64,000 nt of DNA from Gordionus sp. m RMFG-2023. Its lineage: Eukaryota; Nematomorpha; Gordioida; Chordodea; Parachordodidae. A program made the position numbers and the translations under genes. The stretch covers positions 61,233,561 to 61,297,560 of the forward strand of contig NC_088775.1 of NCBI RefSeq assembly GCF_954871325.1. The letters run 5' to 3'. Under the pieces are notes generated by a model that saw only the letters and a list, made by a program, of their open reading frames with translations, was not told the DNA's origin and did no database searches. Below are positions 1-11,333 of this stretch, piece by piece (the first letter of the stretch is position 1; each line of letters begins with the position of its first letter).

Positions 1-1051
1 AGCCCAATTAAATACTCTCTGCACTTGGTCAGCCCAAAAATCACTGCCAAAGCCTCCTGTTCTATGACGGAATATCTCGTTTCCGCATCCCGAAACACTC
101 TGGAGAAAAATAACACTGGCTTCTCTATCCCATCTATCTCATGTAATAACGCCCCTCCCACGCCTTTACTGGACGCATCTACCGCGAGAATCACCTCCAT
201 CTCGTTGTTGAAACATGCCAAAATTGGCTCCTCCCCAATTTTCCTTTTCAGACCCTCAAACGCGACATCCTGTTCATTGCCCCACTCAAACTTTACCCCC
301 GTTTTTAATTACTTGTACAACGGCGCTGCTATTTCGGCGAAATTCTCAGCAAACCGATGATAGTAATTTACCATCCGAACAAAGGACTGTACCTCCTCCT
401 TACATCGAGGCCTTACCATACTTCCAATTCCCACCATATTTTTATCAGGGCCGTACCTCCATTCCATTTATTCGATGCCCCAAATAGACAACTTCCATTA
501 CCCCAAATATACTTTTCTCTCTACTTGCACGCAACCCCTTCTCTCGTATCCTCTGAAACACCTCTTCCAGCCTTCTATTGTGCTGCTCCGGCGTTACCTC
601 TGTTATCAACACATCATCCATGTAATAAAATACCCCCTCCAAACCCTGAAACACGGCCGCCATAGTCCGCTGAAATATGGGCGCTGAAACGCTCAACCCG
701 AACGGCAACCTCCTTAAGGCAAACAATCCCTTCGGAGTAGTTATCGTTAACAATTTTTTCATCTCCTTCCTTACCCGCAGCTGCAAATATGCTTTCGAAA
801 AATCCACTTTCGAAAAATATTTCCCCCCTTTCAAACTAGCCAATATTTCCTCAATCCTGGGTAAACGGATATTTCACCTCCACCACCCATGGATTCACCG
901 TTACCCGAAAATCTGCACATAAACGCAAACTCCCATTGGCCTTTTTAACGGGTACCAAAGGCGTCTCCCACTCACTGTATTCAACCGGGCCCACTATTCC
1001 CTCTTTTACCCAACGATCCAACTCTCTCTCTACCTCTTGCCTCCACCTCAT
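1..1051 (-). pseudogene. gypsy fossil: reverse transcriptase and start of RNase H
   Basis: Read on the minus strand, 445-1051 gives an RT palm: a VDFSKAYLQL segment, RRLPFGLSVSAP, the YMDD catalytic box and YLGHRI, in the order known for Ty3/gypsy RT. Positions 1-300 continue into an RNase H-like segment with an AVDASSKG motif and an IEQEALAV motif. The domain is broken into several frames. It sits downstream, in element orientation, of the protease and gag parts, as expected. It could be another chromovirus-like clade of Metaviridae; the family-level call is firm, the lineage is not. Confidence 0.85.
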
Positions 1052-1643
1052 TAAAAATTTCCTTATACTCCCTGGTCAACCGCTCTACTTCCTTCTTCAG
1101 ACATTTCAATTCCTTCTCCGACCTATGCGATCCTCTTCCCTCATTTACTTACTCCTGTATCTTCTCGCACGGTAATTCCCCATTCCCTACACCTCGAACA
1201 GGTTGTATCACTTCCTCCTCCCTCATCGTCAACTTCCCTCCTTCCATTTTTCCCAACATATGATATTCCCTTACCGCGTCTATACTATCTTTCACTGTAA
1301 TTCCCTCACTTTCACCCCAATACAGAGAATCGTCCTCATCCATTTCGATGTTATCCCTTCCTTCTCTCCACTCCGCCATACCCTCCGGCTCTATTTCCTC
1401 CCATTCATCCATCACTGTTCTAATGATCACTTCTCTACCCTCGCTATCTATGGGGATAAACACACCCCATCTCGCAAATACTCCCCAAAAATTATATACC
1501 GGACCAATTTTCGTGATCCAATCCCATCCCAAAACGGTTTCTACCCTCCGATCCATTATCCATAAATCTAACACAATTAACTCTCCACTAAATACATCTC
1601 CGATCTTTACTCGACCCATTACGGTCACTTCCGACCCATCAAA

Positions 1644-1901
1644 CTACCTCACACAAATTTCCTCTTGACTTATAACACCTTTCGGCCATAACTTGCGATA
1701 TTCCTCATATCCCATCACTGATATAGCCGCTCCCGTATCAAACAACATTGATACCACCTTTCCATTTAAATTAAACCATACCCTTGGGCAGGGATCATAC
1801 ATGAAACTCCCTCCTCTCTCTCCTTGCAACCCCCGCATATCCCCTTTGCTTTTCCTTGTCCTCATACTCCCCTCAATCCGTTCCCATCTCTCGGCCGGCA
1901 T
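1644..1901 (-). pseudogene. gypsy fossil: aspartic protease-like segment
   Basis: The minus-strand frame contains LFDTGAAISVMG. It matches the D(T/S)GA active-site signature of retroviral-type aspartic proteases, preceded by a beta-strand-like WFNLNGKVV. In LTR elements this enzyme matures the gag and pol polyproteins. The position between zinc knuckles and RT fits the standard pol order. The element is a broken copy, so no activity is implied. Confidence 0.75.
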
Positions 1902-1925
1902 TCTCTTTGCCTTGCCATCATACAG

Positions 1926-2357
1926 TCACCTCATTTCACAATCCCTCGCCCAATGCCCCTCCTGCCGGCATTTAAAACATATAATTCCGCTCTCTTTAAC
2001 TACCTCCAGAGTCGTTGCTCCTCTGCCTTCGTTTTTAATTTTTGCCATCCTCCCATTAATGGCGCTCGATACTTCTTCCCTCTGCGGGAACCCTCCTCTC
2101 GTATTGACATTTCCTACATTACAATTCTCTTTCCGATGGCCAAATCTACCACATCCAGCGCATCTCAATCTGTCTTGCTTACTGGGACAAAATGTCGAAA
2201 TGTGACCACTCTGGCCACACTCACAACATTTAATGTCCCGACACTTACTGGCTATATGTCCCTTTATACCACATTTATGACATACAATATCCCTATTTCT
2301 CTGCCCTTCCGTCCTAAACGACCTTGTAAAACCTCCACGACCTCTATATATCTCCAT
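1926..2357 (-). pseudogene. gypsy fossil: gag nucleocapsid with four CCHC knuckles
   Basis: A 143-residue open frame holds four CX2CX4HX4C zinc knuckles: CHKCGIKGHIASKC, CECGQSGHISTFC, CAGCGRFGHRKENC and, at the C-terminal end, CFKCRQEGHWARDC. These knuckles bind RNA in the nucleocapsid part of gag. Four knuckles is more than the one or two usual in gypsy gag. The N-terminal part is arginine- and glycine-rich. No capsid domain is recognisable by eye upstream. Instead the neighbouring minus-strand frame at 2391-2642 begins with a hydrophobic, membrane-like segment (residues about 14-32). Confidence 0.8.
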
Positions 2358-3216
2358 TCTTCCATATCCACTTTCCTTTCCTTCCCTGCTCTATTTCAAA
2401 TCCTCATTACTTGCCCATCCTTGCAACATTTCTTGCACCGGCAACCAAGTAACTCTTCCATACCTATCCTCTTCCCCGTTGTGCCCTTCTATCAACAACG
2501 TTTGCCCTCGTATTTTAATACTCCTATTTCGGCGTTCTCTCCTGCCAAAATACAAACTTCCCAACCAAATCAACAATAGTACTATCGCCCCCAGTAAATT
2601 ATACTGTACTTCTACATATTTAGTTAATTTGAAACCCTTCATTTATAACACACAAAAATATTATTAATAAACTGATTAAAGGAAAAATATCTCTAAATTA
2701 ATTATTATACTAAATATTCTAACAAAATAAAATAAAATATGAAGCCCAGTCCTATGTTAAATATTTTGAACATAAAGATGTATAATTACTTTGTTTCCAT
2801 TGTGATATAAAATTTTTCCATTCATTTGTATTTTTGCCATGTTTAGTAAATAAATTATAAGGTTTTGTAAGGGTATTATCTGTATAAAGAGGTATTATTT
2901 GATCATTAGTAATCCAATATTCTTGTTTATGTGCTTTGAAGGCAGGCATCTCATTCAAATCAAAAAAATTCAAAAGGTTAAAACTTTTGATAAAATTTTT
3001 ATATTGAAAATGATTTGTTTTTTTCTAAACAATTTAAAATCAAAATATTAACTACAAAAAGTTAATAATTAACTTAACTAAAAAAATCTTAACTACCTGA
3101 AAAATTAAACAATAGGATACAATTAATAAAATTAACACCGAGACAACACAACAGTACATACCACTTTTAAAATCAACTGTAACCCCCTTTACAATTTTTC
3201 CTATCACCGTTACTAA

Positions 3217-3410
3217 CCACGGTACTCTACTGAATTTTCCCACAAAAAAAAATTCCACAGAATCTCTGTGATTTCAACAACAACCACGGTAGTCTACTGA
3301 ATTTTCCCACAAAAAAAAATTCCACAGAATCTATGTGATTTCAACAACAACCACGGTATTCTACTGAATTTTCCCACACAAAAAAAATATTCCACAGAAC
3401 CTCTGTGACT
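3217..3410. repeat. Three 67-bp tandem repeats in the LTR element leader
   Basis: Three direct copies begin at 3217, 3284 and 3351. Each has a CCACGGT start, a CTACTGAATTTTCCCAC core, an A-run and TTCCACAGAA. The spacing is 67 bp. They lie between the LTR-like region and gag on the minus strand, so they belong to the untranslated leader of the gypsy fossil. Confidence 0.85.
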
Positions 3411-3539
3411 TTAAAAATATCAAATTCAATACCACAGTAAAACCACTGTGCCCTTAACCAACGTTAAGTAATCCCTCTTCTTTTTTTTATTAACCTAAGA
3501 AAAATATAAATATAAAAATAAAATTTTTACCTTTTTATT

Positions 3540-3965
3540 TTTCGGTCACGGCACCAACTATCGCAATTGTGCCGAACCGTTGAATAAAATTCGTTGACTA
3601 AAACAGAAAATTTTAAAGTTCCTCACAGTACTTAATTTCCCAAGAGAAAGACTTTTTATTTTTAAAAGACACAAACGGAAAAATAAACTTTTTATTAAAT
3701 TTGAAAAAAAAATAAAAATTAACATATTTTGCCTAAAAAACGGCCTTTTTATATCTTATAATTAAATAAATAACAAAATAATTCGCTCCCCCAAAATAAC
3801 AAGACTCATTATGAGTCTTATCATTCGGAGCCAAATTACTCCGCCAATATTATAAATATAATGACGTTATAAAATAATGTATTCACACAAAAAGAACGAG
3901 AATGATTTTACATATATATAAAATAATATATTTTAAAAAACGATAAAGAGCGAAATACGACACCG
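3540..3965 (-). repeat. Probable 5' LTR and primer-binding region of the gypsy fossil
   Basis: On the minus strand a TGGTGCCGTGACCG segment at about 3543-3562 resembles a tRNA primer-binding site just downstream of an LTR. The LTR itself would then run from about 3965 to 3563. The second LTR is outside the window, so the limits and the primer tRNA are inferred rather than shown. The outer end abuts the GC-rich foldback repeat, as if the element had inserted into it. Confidence 0.45.
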
Positions 3966-3974
3966 TCGAACCGT

Positions 3975-4345
3975 TTCAGGCCTAATTTATCGGGTTCGGG
4001 CCGGCTCGGGCCTAATATCTTTTTAAAAAGGGCCGGGTAGGGTTGGGCCTAGAAATTTTTTAAAATATATCTAATTTATCAATTATATATTGAATTTTTT
4101 ATGTAAAATAAAAATATTTGATTTTATTTATAGAAACTAGACAACATATAACATATATCTTTTATTTTGAGTAATTTTAAAAATTATTTTCTATATTTAA
4201 ATAAATTCGGACATGACAGGGCCGGGTCGGTAAATTTTTTTAAAAAAAATTCTGGTTCGGGCCGGGCCAGCAAAACTTTTTAAAAAAATTTCGGACCGGG
4301 CCGGACTTGAAAAATTAGGCAGATGCAGATCACTAATACTTCTTA
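3975..4345. repeat. GC-rich foldback / hAT-type MITE with GGGCCGGGCC blocks
   Basis: In an AT-rich setting this stretch has repeated GGGCCGGG-type blocks, each separated by a TTTTTTAAAAA-type spacer, with inverted copies at the two ends (CGGGCCGG and CCGGGCCGG). The right edge reads GATGCAGATCACTA, a plausible hAT-type terminus in reverse complement. The left edge is cut by the gypsy LTR. The same building pattern recurs at 13775-14019, 30704-31053 and 60002-60787. Confidence 0.6.
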
Positions 4346-4640
4346 TGCAGGAATTCTGAGAGTTACCCTGATTAGATAAATTACTGCCATATTAATCCTT
4401 CAAATTTTCTAACACCTTTCTAGACGCCTAAGAAAATTTTGGACCTAAACATTAAAAAATATATTCGATTCATAAATTTGACGTTCGTCTTTATTAAAGT
4501 TTTATTATTTAAAAAATTTTTTAAAAAATATTATCAAAATCAAAATGTTTTTTACAATAATAATGGAAAATTATTTAACTATATAAGAATGTTTCACATT
4601 ATGGAAATGTGTTACATACTATAAAAATTTACAAGTAATC
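4346..4640. other. No recognisable feature
   Basis: AT-rich sequence between the foldback and the first LINE fragment. The short open frame at 4439-4624 is low-complexity (K, F, N, I) and is not supported as a gene. Confidence 0.5.
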
Positions 4641-5105
4641 AAAAAATTTTTGAGTAATATAAAAAAATAACCACAGAATTTCCCACATGTGATTAATAAA
4701 TCAACACTCAGCTGTAAACCATATAATAAATAGAAGCCTAACAGCTGCACACATTCCAAACAATCTTGAACCATCAAATTTATCTTAAGTAGATGGTTTA
4801 AGACCTGATGGTATGACAACCATATCTTGGGCCCTCGGCAAATCACTCATTGGGACTACACGTGTGTCTCATCATTACCTTCAAACATAAATTTCAATTT
4901 AATAACACAGGCAGAAATTAAAAAGACAAACAAATACAAAAATTTTAAAAACTTCATATTCACTCCAGTAGTGACTTTTACTAACGGGCATTTTTCGCCT
5001 TCAACATTTATGTTTTTAAAAAATCTGGGTAATAAAATACGACTTTTCACAAATGAACCCAGAGAATTTCTTTTTATTCGACAAAGACACAATTATGGTT
5101 CCTTT
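4640..5105 (+). mobile_element. LINE copy A: 3' fragment with R2-type endonuclease domain
   Basis: This fragment encodes only the C-terminal restriction-like endonuclease region of a LINE. Across two frames one sees LRPDGM, then WDYTCVSS, then KKTNKYKNF, spaced like the PD-(D/E)XK core that R2-clade elements use to nick their target. The segment aligns throughout with the end of copy B (6690-7050) and with copy C (21513-22350). Everything 5' of the zinc-finger region is missing, a 5' truncation typical of LINEs. Its last codons run in frame straight into the RT-proximal part of copy B at about 5105, forming a 167-codon chimeric frame at 4827-5330. Function is lost. Confidence 0.75.
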
Positions 5106-6410
5106 TTGGGAACTCAATTTCGCCCCTCTTATTTCCAATTAATTAACCCTAAAAATCCTTATCAAGATTCATTTGTAAATTCATTGGTAATACTTAGTGA
5201 AAATATATTGAACAATGATTTACCTAGTCAAGTTTACCAAATTCTTTTTGGCGCAAGATTAATTGCTTTTTCTAAGCCTGATGGTGGAGTTCGGCCAATT
5301 GCAATAGGGTCTTTTTTAGGAGACTATTAGCTAAGATAATCGTTGAGCGCATCAAACCTGATGCTTCAAAAATGTTCCAACATATTAACTAGGCTTTGGT
5401 ACTAAAGGGGGATGCGAAATAGCCGCTCACTCTCTTCGCATATATATCGAATCTCCAGACGCCGTAATCTTTAAGCTTGATTTTAAAAATGCTTTTAATT
5501 CTTTATCCAGGAACATTTTTCATGAAAAATTCCCAGTTTATGCAAGATTTATTGAATAGTCTTATGGCTGTAGAACCCCTCTCAAATTTGAGGAATATAC
5601 AATTCCATCTGACGAAGGTATTCAACAAGGAGACCCTTTGGGCCCTCTGATTTTTAGTTTAGGCATACATAACCTAGTTCATTGTCTAAAATCCTTTTTT
5701 AATTTAGATTTAAACATATGGTATCTAGATGATGGTACCATTTGCGGACCTTCTAAAAACATTCTTGCAGCAATAGAATATATAGAGAAGAATTATCTAA
5801 ACATAGGCCTAAATAAAGCTAAATCTGAAATATGCTTTTTAAATTCAACTCAAAGTCCAAGGGTTTAAAATCATTAAAAAAAGTGAAATTAATCTTCTAG
5901 GTTCACCTTTAAGCAGTTTTTCCAACTGTGAGATGTTTGTGGAAAAAATTTTCGAAGGCTTATTAGGACTTGAAACTATTTTAAACGAAATTCCTTCACA
6001 CCAGAGCTTTTTTCTTTTAAAAAAATATTTATTTTTACCAAAGATTTTACATATTTTTAGATCTTCTTCCTTTTTTTTAAATAATGAAATTATTAATCGT
6101 GTTCATAAATTTTTTAGATGTTTATTAGAAAATATTTTAAATATTAAATTGGAATTTTAATTGGGGTTTCTCACAATTACCCTCAAAAATGGGTGGTTTA
6201 GATTTATATCCTTTAAATCTTATATCTCTTTCCTCATTTTTGGCATCCGTTTGATGAATAACGCCATGATATCTTCTTTTATCTCTCCTAAAGATAACCT
6301 TTTAAACTCAACCTTGACAGCCTGGGTATCTTTAGCTCCACCTGAAGCTGTCTTACCCACAATCTTAACACACCAATCTATTTTCGAACCTTTAATTAAA
6401 AGTTTTTAAA
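5106..6410 (+). pseudogene. LINE copy B reverse transcriptase remnant
   Basis: RT blocks appear in order. At 5260-5320 is the KPDGG..RPIA block, at 5476-5510 LDFKNAFN, at 5610-5660 the IQQGDPLGP block, and at 5719-5740 the YLDDG catalytic box. At 5800-5835 is LNIGLNKAKSEICF, matching the G(L/K)..N..K.E block. Downstream positions 5933-6410 hold the thumb in at least two frames. An RT of this type would copy the element RNA at a nicked target. The 76-codon piece at 5638-5868 is the longest clean catalytic segment. Confidence 0.85.
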
Positions 6411-6539
6411 AATAATCTCATCAAACCCCCCTTTTCAACTATTACAGAATGCTGACTGTACTAGTGGTTATGAATGGTTGGAAGCATTACCAAGTCGTAA
6501 CCTAGGTAACCTCTTATCAAATGAATAATTAAGAGTTGC

Positions 6540-7075
6540 CATAGGCCATCGACTTGGATGTAACATTGTTCAACCACATACATGCATCAAATGTAAAATA
6601 TTAGTTGACTCATGGTCTAAATTGTATATATAGTCAATGCAGGCATGCAAGGCATGCAGCAATTAATTTAGCTATTAGCCGTTATCTTACCAGGGCCCGA
6701 ATACCAAACATCCTGGAGCCTACAAATTTATCATTAGATGATGGCTTAAGACCAGATGGCTTAACTTCCGTGCCTTGGTCTTTAGGGAAATCCTTAATTT
6801 GGGACTTCACATGCGTATCTTCTTTCCCAAAAAATTTAAATTCTAATCCGGTTGATATAGCCGAGATAAAAAAAACAATGAAATATTCCAAATTGACAAA
6901 TTATATTTTTACACCGATCGTAATCTCTTCCCCGGTACTTTAAAATTCTTAAAAAAATATAGGCGATAAGATAAGAGCCCTTACATCAGAACCAAAAGAA
7001 TACTATTTTTTAAAACAAAACCTACAAATAACTATTTTAAAATATAAATATTCATGTTTTGGGAACTTGTAGTCC
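6540..7075 (+). pseudogene. LINE copy B CCHC finger and restriction-like endonuclease remnant
   Basis: An IGHRLGCN segment leads into a CX2C pair (CIKCK), then CRHARHAAINLAI, then EPTNLSLDDGLRPDGLTSVP and IWDFTCVSS, with a KKTMKYSK lysine block and a degenerate QR-like end before 7080. In R2-clade LINEs the finger binds nucleic acid and the RPD...WD...K residues form the nuclease centre. Both acidic residues and the lysine block are still visible. A frame break separates the finger's first cysteines from the rest. Confidence 0.75.
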
Positions 7076-7219
7076 AACCTCCATTTTTATATAATATTGT
7101 TTTATTTTATTTTATAGATATGTTAATTTTAATATTAATTTTATTTCTATATATATTTTTAATTTATTTTTTTAATTAGGTTTTATTATTATTTTTATAT
7201 AATATATATTTTCATAGTC

Positions 7220-8550
7220 CTTAGTGTATAACAATTTTTTATAAAGACGGTTAACCAAATTAATTACGGAATTCAAATTTACTAATTGAGCACTAAATAA
7301 TGGCGAAAATCGGATGTTTGGTATTACTATAGTTTTTGTTTTGGCACGTCGCCATTATTTGTTTATTATTGTTTTTTTCGCAAATAACTTTTTATTATTA
7401 AATTCGGCTACAAAGGTGATTGAAGAATTAACCTCTAATAAGGAAGCCCTAAAGAAGGATATAAATTTCATCGTTATTGCTTTAATAATATTCTGGCCAA
7501 AATTTGACCTCTAAACATTTCTTTAGCGTTTTACAATTTTTATAAAGACTGTTAACCAAATTAATTACGGAATTCATATTTAATAATTGAGCACTAAATA
7601 ATGGCGAAAACCGGATGTTTAGTACTACTATAGTTTATGTTTTGGCACGTCGCCAATATTTGTTTTTTTCGCAAATAACTTTTTATTCCTAAATTCGGCT
7701 TCAAATGTAATTGAAGCACTAATCTCTACTAAGGAAGCCCTAAAGAAGGATATAAATTTCATCGTTAGTGCTTTCATAATTTTTTGGCCAAAATTTGACC
7801 TCTAAATATTTATTTAGTGTATTACGATTTTTTCATACGACGGTTATCCAAATTAATTACGGAATTCAAATTTACTAATTGAACTCTAAATAATGGCGAA
7901 AACCGGATGTTTAGTACTACTATGGTTTTTGTTTTGGCCCGTCACCATTATTTGTTTATTTTTGTTTTTTTCGCAAATAACTTTTTATTCTTAAATTCGG
8001 CTACAAATGTGATTGAAGCACTAACCTCTACTAACGAAGCACTAAAGAATGATATAAGTTTCATCGTTAGTGCTTCCAAAAGTTCGGCCAACTTCACGCC
8101 TAAATCGTGATGTGATAATTTTTATTTGCTTTTTCCATATGGCGGTTAACCAAATTAATAACGGAATTTAAATACATTAATTAAGCACTAAATAATGGCG
8201 GAAACCGGATGTTTAGTACTACTCTAGTTTTTGTTTTAACACGTCGCCAATATTTGTTTATTTTTGTTTTTTTCGCCAATAACCTTTTATTCTTAAATTC
8301 GGCTACAAAAGTGATTGAATCACTAACCTCTACTAACTAAGCACTAAAGAATGATATAAGTTTCATCGATAGTGCTTTCAGTCAACTTTTAAGCGTGAAG
8401 TTGGCACAAATTTTTATTTTTGCTAATAACTTTTTTTCCTTAAATTCGGCTACTATACGGATTGAAGCACAAATAAGCACTAACGAAGTACTAAAAAATG
8501 ACATATGATTCATCGTTAGTGCTTCCAAACGTTCGGCCAACTTCACGGAG
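7220..8550. repeat. Satellite array, about 4.4 copies of a ~300-bp unit
   Basis: The motif GGTTAACCAAATTAATTACG and its variants recur at about 7250, 7551, 7843 and 8145, a period of 292-302 bp. A fifth, partial unit (8418-8550) holds the last 135 bp of the pattern. Each unit also has AATGGCGAAAACCGGATGTT, a TTTTTTTCGCAAATAACTTT block and a GAAGCACTAAC...GTTAGTGCTTC inverted pair (loop about 40 nt), best seen in unit 3. Units 1 and 3 are open for 66-67 codons in the same frame, but units 2 and 4 are not, so coding is not supported. Confidence 0.9.
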
Positions 8551-8989
8551 CTGAATTTATTATTATTATCTTGTTTTTTGTTTTAAAAAATTGTATTTTA
8601 GAAAAGAAAAATAAAAATTTAAAAAGTGAAAATTGTCTAAGTATTCATATTAACCTTAGTTTTTACGTAAAAGGTGTAAAAACGTATATATATGTAGGAT
8701 TTGTTTACCAAACAACTGTAATATCTCAAATATGCATATTGTTACATGATTTTAAACCTAATTGAAATATATTTAAATAATAAATTATAAAATAATAGAA
8801 AATATAGAAAAATATAAATCAATCAATGCTTGACTTTCATTCAAACAGACACTCATTTTTTTTTAGAAAACCCATAAAATCCTCAAAAAATGTATAATAT
8901 GATACTCTAAATGATAAAAGGGAAATATGATAACTTTTAATATATAAAAATATGAATATGAAAAGAGGAAAGTCATAACTTTTATGATA

Positions 8990-9085
8990 AATATCTTTCT
9001 CTGAACGGCCTCCTTTTTTTCATTATTTTATTGATCGACATTTTCTCAAGGCCTCATAGGCAAAATTCCCACTTTGTCTTATGGC
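8990..9085. mobile_element. Terminal fragment of the 25850-28437 hAT family
   Basis: The order CGGCCTC, TTTTTT, TCGACATTTTCT, AAGGCCTCATAGG and then TTATGG parallels 28335-28425, the inner terminus of the minus-strand hAT. The outermost CAGGGGCGG-type terminus is not preserved. Probably a decayed solo end or deletion derivative. Confidence 0.45.
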
Positions 9086-10042
9086 TAATTCCAAATTAAT
9101 TTTTATAAAAAATATTTTATAAGTAAATCTATAAATCCTAATTGAATTTTTTATAATATTTGTAAATCTTTTTGATTTCTATATTTAAAGAGTCAATTAT
9201 AGTAAAAGAAAAACAATTTAATAATAAATAAAACATCACAAATGTTGTAAAACAGAATTATTTAAATTTAAGATTATGTTATTTTTAGTAGTTAATATAT
9301 TTTCTTTTGAAAAAATGCTAATGTTAATTATTTAGAAAGAATCTCCACATATTTGTAATGATTAATAAATCTGCTAGTAATGAATTTGGAATTTCAACAG
9401 AATCTGGGGTAAAGAATTGTTAACTTTTGAACACTCTTCAACTTTCAAAAGTCAAGAATTATATTCAACATCTTCAGAAGATACCGTGATTTGAAAATAA
9501 AACGACCTTTGTGACGGCGATTTTAAACAACCAGCTGTAATGTTCATTATCTATTAATATTAGTTGAGAACTAATAAAATTTTTAAAAAAATCATAATGT
9601 GTTATAAAATACAATCAGAATACTGATTTAAAATAAAAAATTTCGTATTCATCTACAATAATACATAATAATAACTATTATTCAACTTTTAAAATTATTT
9701 CCAGAATGAAAAATAAATCGCTAAAAATTACATTATTCATAAGAACTCGCATGGGCATAACGGTTAACAGCTATGACTGTTCTGATATGATACTCCTTTT
9801 TACAAAATATGACATTTTTCATAAATTGTGACTGTGACACGGATTTTATATAACGGATAGGTATAATGTATTTTATAACAAATGCTTCGATATAAACAAA
9901 CAATTTTTCAAAATAATTTTGCCTCAAATTCATGGGAAAACAAAATGCCGCCGTTATTTTTTTACCATTTTAGCGTGCTCCATACTATTTTTTTAGAATA
10001 ATAGTATGCACCCGCCACAAATTTTAGGACTACAACACTGAA
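9086..10042. other. No recognisable feature
   Basis: AT-rich sequence. The 66-codon minus-strand frame at 9733-9933 shows no family motif, and I do not call it. Confidence 0.5.
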
Positions 10043-10750
10043 TATAGGGGAGACCAGGACTAGTCGGAGCAGGGGATTTGTCGGTTCAGAGGATTTTATT
10101 TAAAAACCAGACATGTTTAGAAATCAAATTTAATTATGTAAAAGCATTGTATAATATGTATATTTGAGGCTAGAAATATTTTATACCCTTCAACTATTTT
10201 AATCTTGCTTATGATAAATGTTTTTTTTAGGTAAAAATCAAAATGTTTTTACACACAATATTAGGCGGCATTAAAATATGAAGAGTTAAAAATAATAAAA
10301 TTCACATTATATTAAATTAAAAACCTTCTTTTCGCATTCCAGAAGTTTTATAATCATGTACCATTTTTAAATATATTTTTATAAGGTATTTATTATATAG
10401 AGCTAATAGAATCAGGGCTAGTGGGATCAATCAAATTATGCTTACAAATATGATGTATTATAATATATTTATATAATAATAGAAAATAAGTATTTATTAG
10501 CCACTATTATATATTTAAATTAATTCTATATGATAATACAATAGAATTAGGGAAAAATAAAATATATTTATTAAAACATTTTTTATTAATCAAATAATGT
10601 CATATTTTGTCATTTTTATATTATTTATTCTTATGTAAATGGTATATTTATATTTATATCAATAATATATTGTCCATGAAAATAATATTATAATAATACT
10701 AATTATCCTATGGGAGACTTAATATAATAATTAAATCTACAACCCCTATT
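10043..10750. mobile_element. Possible TA-target MITE
   Basis: The left edge reads TATAGGGGAGACCAGGACTA, the same terminal motif (GGGGAGACY after TA) seen at 16193, 19201, 59565 (inverted) and 24715 (inverted). A candidate right edge is CAACCCCTA at about 10741-10749. Terminal matching beyond GGGG is poor, so only the left end is reasonably secure. Confidence 0.35.
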
Positions 10751-11333
10751 TGGGGCTTGTTGGCGCAAAAATTCACTTTTACTAGAATAAATTTTGAGAA
10801 ATAAGTATAAAATAATTTAAGAAATTAGGAAGCCAATTGCACCTCCACATATATCTCCGCCTCTCAAATTTTTAAAAAATATTAGTTAGTGAATTTTTAT
10901 TCGCCATTAACCATTAAATCTAAATGAAAAAACAACAAATTTCTTAGGGAAATATTAGTTATAAAATTTTTAAGTAACCAAATTATATGAAAAAAACGAG
11001 AAAATTCTTAAAAAATATTAGTTATAAATGATTTATTCGCTCATTAATTATTAAAAAGAACAAAAGATATAAGCATTTTTTATTCCTTGTCAAGACTTAG
11101 AGTGTTGATAAATTCGTCAGTTATCGGATTCTTCTCAACCTCTTCTTAAACATGGTAAGTCAGTCAATGATAATTTGATTGATGATTAACAATACATTTT
11201 GATAGTTTAAAATTAACTCTTCTAATTTAAAAAACATTTGAGCTGATGAAAGAACTATTAAAACAATAACCCTCTAAACGTCATTTAAATTCAAAGAAGA
11301 TACAGAAATATAGACAATTTTAACAAACAAATA
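10751..11333. other. No recognisable feature
   Basis: AT-rich. The segment at about 10755-10790 (GGGGCTTGTTGGCGCAAAAA) resembles 19911-19940, suggesting a short dispersed repeat beside both MITE ends. Confidence 0.4.

Larger units (their letters stand above)
1..3965 (-). mobile_element. Ty3/gypsy LTR retrotransposon fossil, truncated by window edge
   Basis: The minus strand carries parts of a Ty3/gypsy-type element in canonical order. From right to left these are an LTR and primer-site-like region, a leader with a 67-bp tandem repeat, gag-type CCHC knuckles, an aspartic-protease-like segment, reverse transcriptase and the start of RNase H. The pol order RT then RNase H and the RT motifs (LPFG, YMDD, YLGH) are typical of Ty3/gypsy. 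The integrase end lies outside the window. The element is broken, with roughly half a dozen or more disruptions, so I treat it as an old copy. It is somewhat less AT-rich than its surroundings. LTR limits are approximate and only one LTR could be in view, so age cannot be read from LTR divergence here. Confidence 0.85.
5106..7080 (+). mobile_element. LINE copy B: RT, zinc finger and restriction-like endonuclease
   Basis: The longest LINE copy here reads RT, then a CCHC-like finger, then the endonuclease: the R2-type layout. The RT shows SKPDGGVRPIAIGS, KLDFKNAFNS (first catalytic Asp), GIQQGDPLGPLIF and YLDDG (catalytic pair, LDD in place of the usual ADD). It is preceded by a thumb-side SLVILS..FGARLIAF segment. 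The zinc finger begins CIKCK near 6588 and continues QCRHARHAA near 6638. The endonuclease has GLRPDGLTSVPW, IWDFTC and KKTMKYSK. The reading is interrupted by stops (for example after LGDY at 5330 and after ILNIKLEF at 6160) and by several frameshifts, so it is dead. Its 5' end is missing: it starts in the RT-proximal region, fused to copy A. Confidence 0.85.

Noticed and set aside
25-2667. Plus-strand open frames over 1-2667 (up to 251 codons)
   Set aside because: They lie antisense to the gypsy fossil, are rich in P, S, T and L from the reverse complement of its coding sequence, and show no family motif.
7314-8110. Two similar open frames inside the satellite (about 66 codons)
   Set aside because: They arise from the repeat itself. 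The other units are interrupted in that frame, so there is no sign of coding selection.
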